Assembly (NCBI RefSeq): GCF_900103835.1
Contig: NZ_FNID01000002.1
Span: forward strand, 62,001-126,000
DNA length: 64,000 nt
Direction: 5' to 3'
From: Acetanaerobacterium elongatum
GTDB lineage: Bacteria > Bacillota > Clostridia > Oscillospirales > Ruminococcaceae
Both the position numbers and the translations under genes were made by a program. The notes under the pieces were generated by a model. The model saw nothing but the letters and a program-made list of their open reading frames with translations, did no database searches and was not told the origin of the DNA. This document shows, one piece after another, positions 49,488-57,594 of this stretch (position 1 is the first letter of the stretch; every line of letters begins with the position of its first letter).

Positions 49488-49537
49488 GAAAATAAAACAG
49501 AAAATCCGCCCTCTTCTTCTACCGAAAAGGACGGATT
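49488..49537 (-). terminator. Relic terminator of a decayed gene
   Basis: On the minus strand AATCCGTCC (49537-49529) and GGCGGATT (49510-49503) pair with one mismatch and are followed by a T-rich tract. It sits 20-70 bases after the stop codon of the amidohydrolase fragment. Confidence 0.55.
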
Positions 49538-49555
49538 AATTGTTTATTTGAAATA

Positions 49556-49675
49556 TCAATGCGCGTATATGATTTTACCTTTACCGATAGTGTATTGCAC
49601 CTCGAACTGCTGGTTTACGATGGCGATATCGGCGTGTTTCCCCGGATGCAGAGTTCCCGTGCCCAATTGCAGGAG
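49556..49675 (-). pseudogene. C-terminal fragment of an amidohydrolase
   Basis: Reading the minus strand up to the TGA at 49558-49556 gives about 38 codons that translate as LQLGTGTLHPGKHADIAIV, NQQFEVQYTIGKGKIIYAH. This is the usual end of amidohydrolases such as N-acetylglucosamine-6-phosphate deacetylase or isoaspartyl dipeptidase (GxLxPGKxADIxIVD, then V..TI..GKIIY). No start codon, no metal-binding core and no continuation upstream are present, so the rest has been deleted. Fragment call is solid; the exact enzyme is not known. Confidence 0.7.
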
Positions 49676-49855
49676 TACAAAAGGGGAAAGTCAATACATT
49701 GGAGTTTATTAAACATCATTGCCTTTGGGTAAAGTGGTAAAGAAAAACAAACAAAATTAACGCATAACCGTGTACAATCAAACCGTAAAGTCATAACCTC
49801 TCGTTTTAGCCGCATATATATTACTACTTACACAAAGTCAACAGCCGCCGTCAAC

Positions 49856-49929
49856 AGGCCTTAGGTTTCGATAGGAAGGGCCTCAAGCCGCCGATTGACT
49901 TAAATAAACGGGGGAGGGAACACGGTAAA
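49856..49929. other. Hairpin in the spacer before the SpoIIID-like fragment
   Basis: AGGCC/GGCCT arms (about 49856-49882) can pair. The rest of 49690-49855 is AT-rich with nothing recognised. Confidence 0.3.
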
Positions 49930-50061
49930 GTGAAGGGGAAGCCGGAAGAGCGGGCGGCGGAGCTCGCATTATATATGATCGAAAACAAGCAGACGGTAAG
50001 AGGCGCCGCTAAAGCGTTTGGAATATCTAAGAGTACTGTACATATGGTAGTAATAAAATAG
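49930..50061 (+). pseudogene. SpoIIID-like HTH regulator, truncated by frameshift
   Basis: From GTG 49930 the frame reads 43 residues: KGKPEERAAELALYMIENK, QTVRGAAKAFGISKSTVHM, VVIK, then stop. The central part matches SpoIIID (YIVETKKTVRVIAKEFGVSKSTVHKD), the mother-cell sporulation regulator. Normal SpoIIID is about 80-90 residues and continues with TERL. Here IERL is found in another frame just after an AAAA run near 50055, ending at a stop about 30 bases later, so a one-base frameshift and further decay are likely. The HTH core could still be made as a short peptide. A terminator follows at 50152-50178. Confidence 0.7.
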
Positions 50062-50151
50062 AACGGTTGATAGTAGAGGTATCGTAAGCGGTTGAATCAA
50101 ACTAAGGACCATCTAATTTTAATATCTGCTACATAAGGTATATTGGTTTTC

Positions 50152-50178
50152 AAAAGCCCGGAGAAGTTCCGGGCTTTT
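50152..50178 (+). terminator. Terminator after the SpoIIID-like fragment
   Basis: AAAAGCCCGGA (50152-50162) pairs with TCCGGGCTTTT (50168-50178) around GAAGT, ending in T. It probably belonged to the intact gene. Confidence 0.8.
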
Positions 50179-50312
50179 ATATAGTACTGTTCAATCAATT
50201 TCGGGAATACTTATATTCGACCAAGGAAGATTTAGTAAGTCAAGCAAATTGGCAAATAAGACTTTTGGGGCTTTAAAAAATCCCCCTTACTAACGAGAAT
50301 GAGTATTATGGC

Positions 50313-51134
50313 TTAGTCGTTAACAAGGTCGCCCACTGTAGGTAACCAGTTTAACACATCTCGGATATGAGCATCCCAGTAATCCCAATTATGAACGCCA
50401 TGATGACGTTCGAATTGCACATTGATACCTAACTGTTCTGCCTGCCTATAGAAGGTTTCGTTGGTTGGGTAAATAAAATCCTCGGTTCCGCAGGTCATGT
50501 AAAGCTGTGGCAGTTTGACACCTTTTTTCAGACAAAGCCTTAACAAAGTAGGTAAGTCATTATTACTGCTTGCGATCTTACTTTTGTCTGAAAACACGGC
50601 TTTAATATAATTTTGGGGCATAAGCGTCATATGAGCTTCTGTGCTGTTCTGCAGTGCGGCCATATCTAGCCCGCCAGAAAGGCTTGCTGCACAGCCGTAT
50701 TGCTCGGGATGCTCAAAAGCTACTCTGAATGCCCCATAGCCTCCCATTGAAAGGCCGGCAATGAAGGTGTGTTCCCTTCTTCTGCTTAACGGAAACACCT
50801 TGCTTAAAAATGCAGGCAACTCCTCACTGATATAGTTAAGGTATGCTTCGCCCCTATCCATATTTACGTAACTGCTGTTTTCGGCCGAGGGCATAACTAC
50901 TGCAAGCGTCTTCTCCTGTGCATAGCGTTCAATGTTGGCAAGTCTGACCCAGTCGGTGCAGTCGCCATAGCTCCCATGTAGAAGATAGAGGGTTTGATAT
51001 TTGGCATTCTGACGATAGTAATTGATATGCTGTTGTGTAAGGTAATCATCTGCACTCATAGTGGGGATAAACACCATTACGTTGGCATTCTTCTTTAAGC
51101 TGTTAGAATAAAAGCTGCATTGTATGTGTGCCAT
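50313..51134 (-). CDS. CE1-type alpha/beta-hydrolase esterase, copy 1
   Basis: A 273-residue cytoplasmic esterase (no signal peptide) of the esterase D/carbohydrate esterase family 1 type. The oxyanion region is LYLLHGSYGDCTDWVR, the nucleophile Ser129 is in GLSMGGYGAF, the acid is Asp219 in CGTEDFIYP and the base is His248 in GVHNWDYW. It resembles lactic-acid-bacterial tributyrin/EstA esterases that remove short acyl groups. Start ATG 51134 with AGGAGG. It is the last gene of the sugar operon, 11 bases after a paralogue, so deacylation of an imported sugar is the likely role. Confidence 0.88.
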   Translation of the reverse strand: MAHIQCSFYSNSLKKNANVMVFIPTMSADDYLTQQHINYYRQNAKYQTLYLLHGSYGDCTDWVRLANIERYAQEKTLAVVMPSAENSSYVNMDRGEAYLNYISEELPAFLSKVFPLSRRREHTFIAGLSMGGYGAFRVAFEHPEQYGCAASLSGGLDMAALQNSTEAHMTLMPQNYIKAVFSDKSKIASSNNDLPTLLRLCLKKGVKLPQLYMTCGTEDFIYPTNETFYRQAEQLGINVQFERHHGVHNWDYWDAHIRDVLNWLPTVGDLVND

Positions 51135-51145
51135 GGTTTAACCTC

Positions 51146-51964
51146 CTATTCCTTTACCGCGTCGTTTGCAAGCGGCAACCACTCAAGAACGCGCTGAATA
51201 TGAGTGTCCCAATAATCCCAATCGTGTATTCCGGGATGTTCCTCATAGGTGTGTTCTACGCCGATGGCCTGCAGCTTTTTATGGGCACCGACATTAGACT
51301 GGTAGATAAAATCCTCTGTGCCGCAGCTTTGAAATATCTTGGGAAGCGGATAGTGTTCAGCCTTGCGCTTTGCAATAAGGGCAAATAAATCTGCATCGGA
51401 ACCTTCCACCTGTTCGGGATGCTCAAAGATGTCAGCCCACCGGAATGGTCCGTCCATTTTGCCATCCTTGGTACTGCGCATGATATCACAAATATCAATG
51501 GCACCCGAAAGACTGGCGCAGGCACTATAGTTTTCGGGCTTTTCAAATGCCAGCCTCAAAGCGCCATATCCACCCATTGAAAGCCCTGCCGTAAAGGTGT
51601 TTTCACGTTTGAGGCTGATGGGAAACAGCGCCCGAACAAACTCGGGAAGCTCCTTGGTTAAATACGTCAGGTACGCAGAACCACGGAACATATCCTGATA
51701 AAAACTATTGGAAGCCGATGGCATTACAACGGCCAGCTTATGATTTTGCGCATATTTTTCAATGTTGGTAAGCCGCATCCAGTCGGTGTAGTCACCGTAG
51801 GCCCCATGGAGCAGATAAAGCACCTGAAAATGAGCACCGTCATAGAAATAATCAGACTTTTTTCCGTTTTGAAGCTCATCGGAGTTTGGCGTGGGAATAA
51901 AGACATTAATATCCGTATTGAAACACAGGGTAGGTGAGAAGAAGTTGCACTGAAAAAAGGCCAT
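51146..51964 (-). CDS. CE1-type alpha/beta-hydrolase esterase, copy 2
   Basis: A 272-residue paralogue of the next gene, roughly half identical by eye. All active-site parts are kept: LYLLHGAYGDYTDWMR, Ser129 in GLSMGGYGAL, Asp in CGTEDFIYQ, His in GIHDWDYWD. ATG 51964 with AAAGGA nine bases upstream is the start; the frame is open to 51982. Two neighbouring esterases of one family in a sugar operon suggest a substrate with different acyl positions, or dosage; this is an inference. Confidence 0.87.
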   Translation of the reverse strand: MAFFQCNFFSPTLCFNTDINVFIPTPNSDELQNGKKSDYFYDGAHFQVLYLLHGAYGDYTDWMRLTNIEKYAQNHKLAVVMPSASNSFYQDMFRGSAYLTYLTKELPEFVRALFPISLKRENTFTAGLSMGGYGALRLAFEKPENYSACASLSGAIDICDIMRSTKDGKMDGPFRWADIFEHPEQVEGSDADLFALIAKRKAEHYPLPKIFQSCGTEDFIYQSNVGAHKKLQAIGVEHTYEEHPGIHDWDYWDTHIQRVLEWLPLANDAVKE

Positions 51965-51999
51965 ATCACTCAATCCTTTCATAATGAAATAGAAACAGT

Positions 52000-52971
52000 C
52001 TATAAGCGAGGAATAGTCTGAATACAGTGTTCTATTTTCTGAAGTGTTGGCATTGCGGGAATAGCCCCCTTTTGAGTTGTGGCGAGTGAACCGGCAGCGT
52101 TAGCAAAACTCATCAATTTATGCATATCATCAGCAGTATATTGCTCTATCGGCTTGGACGACTGAAGCATGTATGAAAGACTTGCCCCCCAAAATGCATC
52201 ACCGGCTCCGGTAGTATCAACACAGGGAACGTTGAAGGCCTTATCCCTGAATGTACCGGCAGTGCTACGGCAAATACAGCCACTGGAACCCAGTGTTACC
52301 GCCAGAAGACGCAATGAATACTTTGCATACAGCTGTTCGATACCTTCTTCAAGCGTGTGTGCATCCGTCAAAAAGAGTAGTTCCTCATCCGAGAGTTTAG
52401 CTACATCAGCAAGCGATAAGCCTTGCTGGATAACAGCCTTTGCAGTTTCAAGGCTGTCCCACAGAAGGGGGCGCAGGTTTGGGTCATACGACACCATAAC
52501 ATCATGTGCCTTTGCATAGCGAGCTGCCGAAAAGGTGGCGGCTCGAGATGACTGATGAGTTAACGAAACCGAGCCATAGTGCAGTATTTTGGCATTTTCA
52601 ATTTCCGCATACGGTACTTCGCTTTCACTAAGCATGACATCTGCTGTTTGGCCACGATAAAAGCTGAAGCTGCGGTTTCCGGTCTCGTCTAATGACACAA
52701 TGGCAAGAGTGGTTGGATACTTTAAGTCTTCCACCATAAAATCTGTGTTGATTCCAACAGCGCTGACGTTTTTGCGAAGAAAGGCTCCAAAGCTATCGTT
52801 ACCGACTTTTGTTACGATAGCGGTGGATAAGCCAAGTTGTGAGGCCATCGCCAGCACGTTTGTGGGTGCACCTCCGGGATTACCCTCTAAAATAAATTTA
52901 CCGTCTTTTTCCCCGCCAACAAAATCTATCAGACATTCTCCTACTGCAATGATATCATATGTGTGATTCAC
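52000..52971 (-). CDS. PfkB-family sugar kinase (fructokinase-like)
   Basis: A 323-residue cytoplasmic kinase that phosphorylates a monosaccharide with ATP. The N-terminal motif is GECLIDFVGG and the sugar-binding segment is NPGGAPTN (31-38). The C-terminal PfkB signature DTTGAGDAF (252-260) has the catalytic Asp258. The overall pattern is closest to fructokinases (YDIIAVGECLIDF). GTG 52971 has GGAGGT upstream. It should act on the sugar imported by the adjacent ABC transporter. The sugar could be fructose, psicose or another ketose. Confidence 0.88.
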   Translation of the reverse strand: MNHTYDIIAVGECLIDFVGGEKDGKFILEGNPGGAPTNVLAMASQLGLSTAIVTKVGNDSFGAFLRKNVSAVGINTDFMVEDLKYPTTLAIVSLDETGNRSFSFYRGQTADVMLSESEVPYAEIENAKILHYGSVSLTHQSSRAATFSAARYAKAHDVMVSYDPNLRPLLWDSLETAKAVIQQGLSLADVAKLSDEELLFLTDAHTLEEGIEQLYAKYSLRLLAVTLGSSGCICRSTAGTFRDKAFNVPCVDTTGAGDAFWGASLSYMLQSSKPIEQYTADDMHKLMSFANAAGSLATTQKGAIPAMPTLQKIEHCIQTIPRL

Positions 52972-52990
52972 AAGGGACCTCCTTTTTGCC

Positions 52991-53704
52991 TTATATCAGC
53001 CTTGCACCGCCCGGCGAGCAGATGGGAGGGCCCATAAATATTAGCCCTTGTATCGGCGTATTGGTTGGCAATGGTTTTGGTATAAGGTCTGCAAACTGGT
53101 ATATTTCAAGTGTGACGTCGTGTTTTTTAAGCATACTACAGTAGATGGTGCCCTCTATCTCGTTGTAGTTTGTTACTGTAGAGAATTCCGGGATAAAGCC
53201 AAGCGTTAAGAAAAAGTCGATTTCGTCCTGTATGTTGACTGTAGGGATTCCTATATGATCCAGCCCGCAGATAACAGGGATTCCTGATGCAATTTTCCAG
53301 CCTACTCGTTCACTTACCTCAAAGGTAATACCAAACGGGCTTATTATATTAAAATAGCGTTCACCTTGGCCGAATACCTTTGGGTTAAAAAAACTCTGGT
53401 CATTATTCAGCTGCAGGGAAAGTCCTTTTTCTTTGCACCACTCAATGGCCTTGTTGACATCGTACGTTTGTAAGGCTATATGGACGATTCCTGTTATATA
53501 ATTGCCTTTTTCCGGTGCAGGGAAGGAACTGGGATTACCATGAAACAGATAAAGCTTGCAAGTTCCATTTTGCAGAGTGATACAATCCTTTGGTGAGTCT
53601 GATAGTACAGTAAAAAACAGGTTCTCCGTTAACCAATGCACTGCTGCTTGAAGATCATGAATCAGCAGGGCAAGCCCGGGAGAATATTGCGAGTTACTAT
53701 GCAA
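52991..53704 (-). CDS. Two-domain VOC (glyoxalase/dioxygenase fold) protein
   Basis: A 237-residue protein with two VOC modules: GLALLIHDLQAAVHWLTENL at the start and VICGLDHIGIPTVNIQDEID in the second half, each followed by a conserved beta region (FNIISPFGITFEV; DVTLEIYQF). The superfamily includes metal-dependent isomerases, lyases and dioxygenases. Metal ligands cannot be fixed, but His in LDHIGIP and Glu in TLEIYQF are candidates. The start is TTG 53704 with GGGGGT as RBS. Its place between a sugar permease and a sugar kinase suggests a sugar isomerase or epimerase. Confidence 0.72.
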   Translation of the reverse strand: MHSNSQYSPGLALLIHDLQAAVHWLTENLFFTVLSDSPKDCITLQNGTCKLYLFHGNPSSFPAPEKGNYITGIVHIALQTYDVNKAIEWCKEKGLSLQLNNDQSFFNPKVFGQGERYFNIISPFGITFEVSERVGWKIASGIPVICGLDHIGIPTVNIQDEIDFFLTLGFIPEFSTVTNYNEIEGTIYCSMLKKHDVTLEIYQFADLIPKPLPTNTPIQGLIFMGPPICSPGGARLI

Positions 53705-53777
53705 GCAGGTACCCCCGTTCTGTCATAAGGTTTAATTTATAGACCGAAGGGAAATCCCTTCGGTCTTAATAATCATA

Positions 53778-54776
53778 TTAGGTTTTATTTTTCTTGCGAT
53801 TTTTAACATAATCTACATATACGGCAACAAGTATAACAATGCCCTTTAGGATGATCTGCCAGAAGGAATCGATTCCCATCAGGTTTAAGCCGTTGCTTAG
53901 TATACCGATAATCAGCGCACCTATGATGGTGCCGCCGATATACCCGTAACCGCCCAGCATACTTGTGCCACCGAGTACTACTGCGGCAATCGCGTCCATT
54001 TCGGCGCCGTCACCTGCAACGGGGTTGCCGGAATAGCTTCGTGCAGACAGCACTATGCCAGCCAAAGCAGCCATTACACCACTGAATATGTAAATGAACA
54101 TACGTATTCTTCTGATGTTGATGCCGCTGAATGCGGCAGCCTTTTCATTGCCGCCCACAGCATAGATGTGTCGGCCCAGGCGGCTCTTGTTCAGTATAAG
54201 ATACACAATAAGCAGTACCACGATGAGATAAACTACCGGAAGAGGAATGAATCCCAGATAACCTGTGCCTATAGCAATGTATGCCTTATTATCTATTCGA
54301 ACAGTGGTACCACCGGTGTAAACATACGCAAAGCCCCTGAGAATACTAAGCATAGCAAAGGTTACGATAAACGGCGGCAACGTGGTGTTTGCTATAATTG
54401 CGCCGTTAATGGTTCCGATTACTACACCGGTAACAAGGCAGGCTAAAATGACAAGCGGAATAGGCACCCCCATATTTAGCAGTGTACCCGCCATTACGCC
54501 GATAACTGCGATGTTGGAGCCCACCGAAAGATCAATTCCGCCGGCGATAAGAATGATGGTCATGCCGCTGGCCAGATATAGGTTATTGGAAATCTGCCGG
54601 AGCACGTTCATCAGGTTTTTCTGCGTTAAAAAGATCGGGGAATTAATTGATATAATTACACACAGAGCGATCAAGCCTATCAGGATACCGGCATTCCGTT
54701 TCAGGTAGCCTATACCGCTGCTATACATTGATTTTAACAGGGTGTTTTTACTGTTTATTGCTTTATGCATGGTCAT
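53778..54776 (-). CDS. Sugar ABC transporter permease (RbsC-like)
   Basis: A 332-residue membrane protein with about ten helices, of the RbsC/MglC/XylH permease family. The family motif GIDLSVGSNIAVIGV is present near residue 79, and the cytoplasmic EAA-like loop reads YAVGGNEKAAAFSGINIRRIR. LGGTSMLGGYGYIGGTIIGAL near the end is also typical. It forms the channel of the importer with the ATPase just upstream (15-base gap) and the binding protein. Substrate within the ribose/galactose/xylose/ketose group is open. Confidence 0.92.
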   Translation of the reverse strand: MTMHKAINSKNTLLKSMYSSGIGYLKRNAGILIGLIALCVIISINSPIFLTQKNLMNVLRQISNNLYLASGMTIILIAGGIDLSVGSNIAVIGVMAGTLLNMGVPIPLVILACLVTGVVIGTINGAIIANTTLPPFIVTFAMLSILRGFAYVYTGGTTVRIDNKAYIAIGTGYLGFIPLPVVYLIVVLLIVYLILNKSRLGRHIYAVGGNEKAAAFSGINIRRIRMFIYIFSGVMAALAGIVLSARSYSGNPVAGDGAEMDAIAAVVLGGTSMLGGYGYIGGTIIGALIIGILSNGLNLMGIDSFWQIILKGIVILVAVYVDYVKNRKKNKT

Positions 54777-54791
54777 TTCACCTCTCCTGTC

Positions 54792-56279
54792 CTACATTTT
54801 TACAGCATACTGCATAATTTTCTCCTGCGTCGCCTCGCTGTGACTCAGAATCGTGGTGATCGTTCCATCGCACATAACCGCGATTCGATCACTCATATTC
54901 AGAATCTCAGGCAGTTCGGAGGATACCATGATAATTGAAACGCCCTGTTTGGCAAGTTCATTCATAATAATGTAGATTTCGCTCTTGGCTCCAACATCAA
55001 TTCCTCGAGTTGGTTCGTCTAGAATGAGAACCTTGGGGTGTGTTGCAAGCCAACTAGAAATAACGACCTTCTGCTGGTTGCCCCCTGAAAGCGAGCCGAT
55101 TGCGGTTGCTGCGTTGGGTGCCTTTATCGAGAGTTCCTGCATATAGGTTTCGGTGATGTTCATTTCAGTAGGCGAGTCTACTAAAACACCCTTAATAAAT
55201 TCCTTCAGAACCTTAAGCGTCAGATTAAACTGAACACTTTGAGTAGGGAAGATTCCCTCGTTTTTGCGATCTTCAGGAACTAGTGAAATGCCCGCTTCAA
55301 TCATCTGCTGGGTGCTTTTCACTTCAATTTTACTTCCCATCAATTCAACGGTGCCGGAAGTAATCTTATCAATACCGAACAGTGCTTTCATGGTTTCGCT
55401 TCGGCCTGCACCTATTAGCCCTGCAAAACCTAAAATTTCGCCCCTCTTCAGCTCAAAGCTGACGTCGTGCACTTTGTTGCTGCAGAGCTTATCTACCCTT
55501 AAAACCGTTTCTGTACATTCGTTATAGGTTCGGGTATAGTAGTTAGTCATTGTTCGCCCGACCATCATGGCAATCAGCTTTTCATTGTCGGTGTCTTTCA
55601 CCGCACAGGTACCAATATACTCACCATCGCGCATAACGGTTACTCTATCGGCAATCTGCTGAAGCTCACTCATCCGGTGGGAGATATAGATAATCCCGAT
55701 ACCTTTTTGGGTAAGGCGCCGGATGTTTTCAAAAAGGGAATCGACTTCTTTATCTGCAATTGAGGAGGTGGGTTCATCCATTACAATAATCTTTGCGTTT
55801 GTTGAGATAGCCTTTACAATCTCAACCATTTGCTGTTGAGCTATTGTAAGTTCGGCAATTTTTGCTTCGGGCCGTAACGCAAGCCCAAACTCGTTGAGAA
55901 TCCTTTGTGTTTCACTGCAAATAAGCGAGAAATCTACAAGCCCGTTCTTTTGGCGCGGCTCACGGCCGAGAAAGATATTCTCTGCAACGGAAAGATACGG
56001 TACCAATACAAGCTCCTGATGGATGATACTGATGCCCGCCGCTCGTGCCTGAGTTACATCCGTTATCTGCACAGGCTTTTCTTCTATAAAAATCTCACCC
56101 TGATCCTTGGCGTAGATACCGCCAAGGATCTTAATCAGGGTGGATTTTCCTGCACCGTTTTCACCCAGAAGAGCATGTACCTCACCAGGGTATAGTGTAA
56201 AGTTAATGCCTTTCAGAGCATAAACACCGGGAAATTTTTTATGTATGTTTTTCATTTCCAACAGTAATGGCTGACTCAA
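54792..56279 (-). CDS. Sugar ABC transporter ATP-binding protein (RbsA-like, double ATPase)
   Basis: A 495-residue cytoplasmic protein with two ABC domains, as in RbsA/MglA. Domain 1 has Walker A GENGAGKST (39-47), IVMDEPTSS as Walker B and ISHRMSE. Domain 2 has the degenerate Walker A GLIGAGRSE, the signature LSGGNQQK and LILDEPTRGIDVGAK, all as expected for the family. The order in the operon is binding protein, ATPase, permease. An RBS of the GGAG type (AGAGGAGATG) lies before ATG 56279. Confidence 0.92.
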   Translation of the reverse strand: MSQPLLLEMKNIHKKFPGVYALKGINFTLYPGEVHALLGENGAGKSTLIKILGGIYAKDQGEIFIEEKPVQITDVTQARAAGISIIHQELVLVPYLSVAENIFLGREPRQKNGLVDFSLICSETQRILNEFGLALRPEAKIAELTIAQQQMVEIVKAISTNAKIIVMDEPTSSIADKEVDSLFENIRRLTQKGIGIIYISHRMSELQQIADRVTVMRDGEYIGTCAVKDTDNEKLIAMMVGRTMTNYYTRTYNECTETVLRVDKLCSNKVHDVSFELKRGEILGFAGLIGAGRSETMKALFGIDKITSGTVELMGSKIEVKSTQQMIEAGISLVPEDRKNEGIFPTQSVQFNLTLKVLKEFIKGVLVDSPTEMNITETYMQELSIKAPNAATAIGSLSGGNQQKVVISSWLATHPKVLILDEPTRGIDVGAKSEIYIIMNELAKQGVSIIMVSSELPEILNMSDRIAVMCDGTITTILSHSEATQEKIMQYAVKM

Positions 56280-56325
56280 AAGATCATCTCCTCTGGGTTA
56301 TTCTGGGCACAATGCTCTATTTTAA

Positions 56326-57342
56326 TTATTTCCAGCTGTCAGTGCCGGCTTCTGCTACATTCTCAGAAGTAACAAGACTGGTATCAATAGAGTAAGTAGC
56401 TTCTATCTTGTCGCCTTTCAAAATGGAATAAGCACATTCAACGGCCTTTGTGCCAATAGAAACAGGGCTTTGTGCCGCGGTTGCATATAGGCCCTTATCA
56501 GCAATGCTCTTCTTCGCCGAGGGAGAACCGTCTACGCTGAACACCTTTACTTTATTTGCCACACCTGCAGACTGAAGTGCCCCAAGAATGGTTAAGCTTA
56601 CATCATCGTTTAAGCCCCAGAAAGCGCTGATATCGGGATGAGCCTGCAGCAGATCTTCCGCAGTGCTTAAAACAACATCCATAGTAGCGATGGACTTGCG
56701 GCCCACAATCTCCACCTTGCTGCCCTTAATAGCATCCTCCAGGCCCTTTACACGCTGAACAACACTCTCGGCAAGTGGGTTCTCAATAATGCAGATCTTG
56801 GCACCATCAGGGAAAAGTTTAACCATTTCTTCGCCACAAAGCTTGCCGGCCTGATAGTTATTTGAGGAAATAAAGGTAGCGATCATATCTGTATCTGCAA
56901 CGCCGGAGTCTACATTAATTACAGGGATATTGGCGGCCTTGCAGGCTTCCAGTGCGGGCTTAACACCCTTGGAATCACAGGGGTTTAGAAACAGAGCTTC
57001 AATGCCCTGTGTAATCAAATCGTCAATAGCATTGTTTTGTTTTGTTTGATCCATTGCACCGTCAATGGCAATCAGCTTATCACCATTTGCTTCAACTGCG
57101 GCCTTGATTGCATCACGCATTGCAATGTGGAAGGGGTTGGTCATATCCATGCAGGTGTACCCGAATACATGACCGCCCTTCGTTGTGCTTGCAGCAGGAG
57201 CTGAACTTTCGGTGCCGGTTGAAACGCTTGCGGCATTCTCAGAACTTTGAACAGCGCTTTCTGTGGGTGCGGTTCCGGATGAACATGCTGCCAGTGAAAG
57301 AGTTACGACCAAAGCTAATACAAATGCTAGTACTTTTTTCAT
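56326..57342 (-). CDS. Sugar-binding lipoprotein of the ABC importer (RbsB-like)
   Basis: A 338-residue lipoprotein (signal peptide, lipobox SLAAC, Cys 20) with a Ser/Thr/Ala-rich spacer of about 35 residues and a periplasmic-binding-protein fold of the ribose/LacI class: GYTCMDMTNPFHIAMRDAIK, then AIDGAMDQTKQNNAIDDLI, then PVINVDSGV. It captures the sugar at the cell surface for the RbsAC-like transporter. First gene of the operon; RBS AGGAGG. Operators for the divergent LacI regulator lie just upstream. Furanose or ketose sugars are possible ligands. Confidence 0.9.
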   Translation of the reverse strand: MKKVLAFVLALVVTLSLAACSSGTAPTESAVQSSENAASVSTGTESSAPAASTTKGGHVFGYTCMDMTNPFHIAMRDAIKAAVEANGDKLIAIDGAMDQTKQNNAIDDLITQGIEALFLNPCDSKGVKPALEACKAANIPVINVDSGVADTDMIATFISSNNYQAGKLCGEEMVKLFPDGAKICIIENPLAESVVQRVKGLEDAIKGSKVEIVGRKSIATMDVVLSTAEDLLQAHPDISAFWGLNDDVSLTILGALQSAGVANKVKVFSVDGSPSAKKSIADKGLYATAAQSPVSIGTKAVECAYSILKGDKIEATYSIDTSLVTSENVAEAGTDSWK

Positions 57343-57367
57343 AATATAATCCTCCTGTAAAATTAGG

Positions 57368-57432
57368 ATAAACGTTTACGTAACCGTTTACCTCTGTGCC
57401 TATATGATAATCCCAATCACAGCATTTGTCAA
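57368..57432 (-). promoter_or_regulatory. Promoter and tandem LacI operators of the sugar operon
   Basis: On the minus strand TTGACA (57432-57427) and TATCAT (57409-57404) are spaced 17 bases. Two abutting 12-base half-palindromic boxes, ATAAACGTTTAC (57368-57379) and GTAACCGTTTAC (57380-57391), lie just after the start site. Both have the central CG of LacI-family operators, so the divergent LacI regulator should repress here; CcpA may also use them. Confidence 0.75.
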
Positions 57433-57518
57433 CATTAACAAATACACAATGATTATTTTGACTATTTGTGTATAATTAATAAGTAACAATGTTTTCTGAT
57501 TCCAGAATAATTTCTTGC

Positions 57519-57563
57519 TTGACAAAAAATAGTTATTTGAATATACTTGATTTAAACGGTTAC
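57519..57563 (+). promoter_or_regulatory. Promoter and operator of the lacI-type gene
   Basis: TTGACA (57519-57524) and TATACT (57542-57547) are 17 bases apart. TTAAACGGTTAC (57552-57563) lies on the start site and matches the operators of the divergent operon, so the gene is probably autoregulated. Confidence 0.75.
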
Positions 57564-57594
57564 GTTGGCATTAAATATAAGAGGTGCATGAATC

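Noticed and set aside
49615-49815. 66-residue minus-strand frame near 49.7 kb
   Set aside because: It is out of frame with the amidohydrolase-like tail and has no RBS or family pattern.
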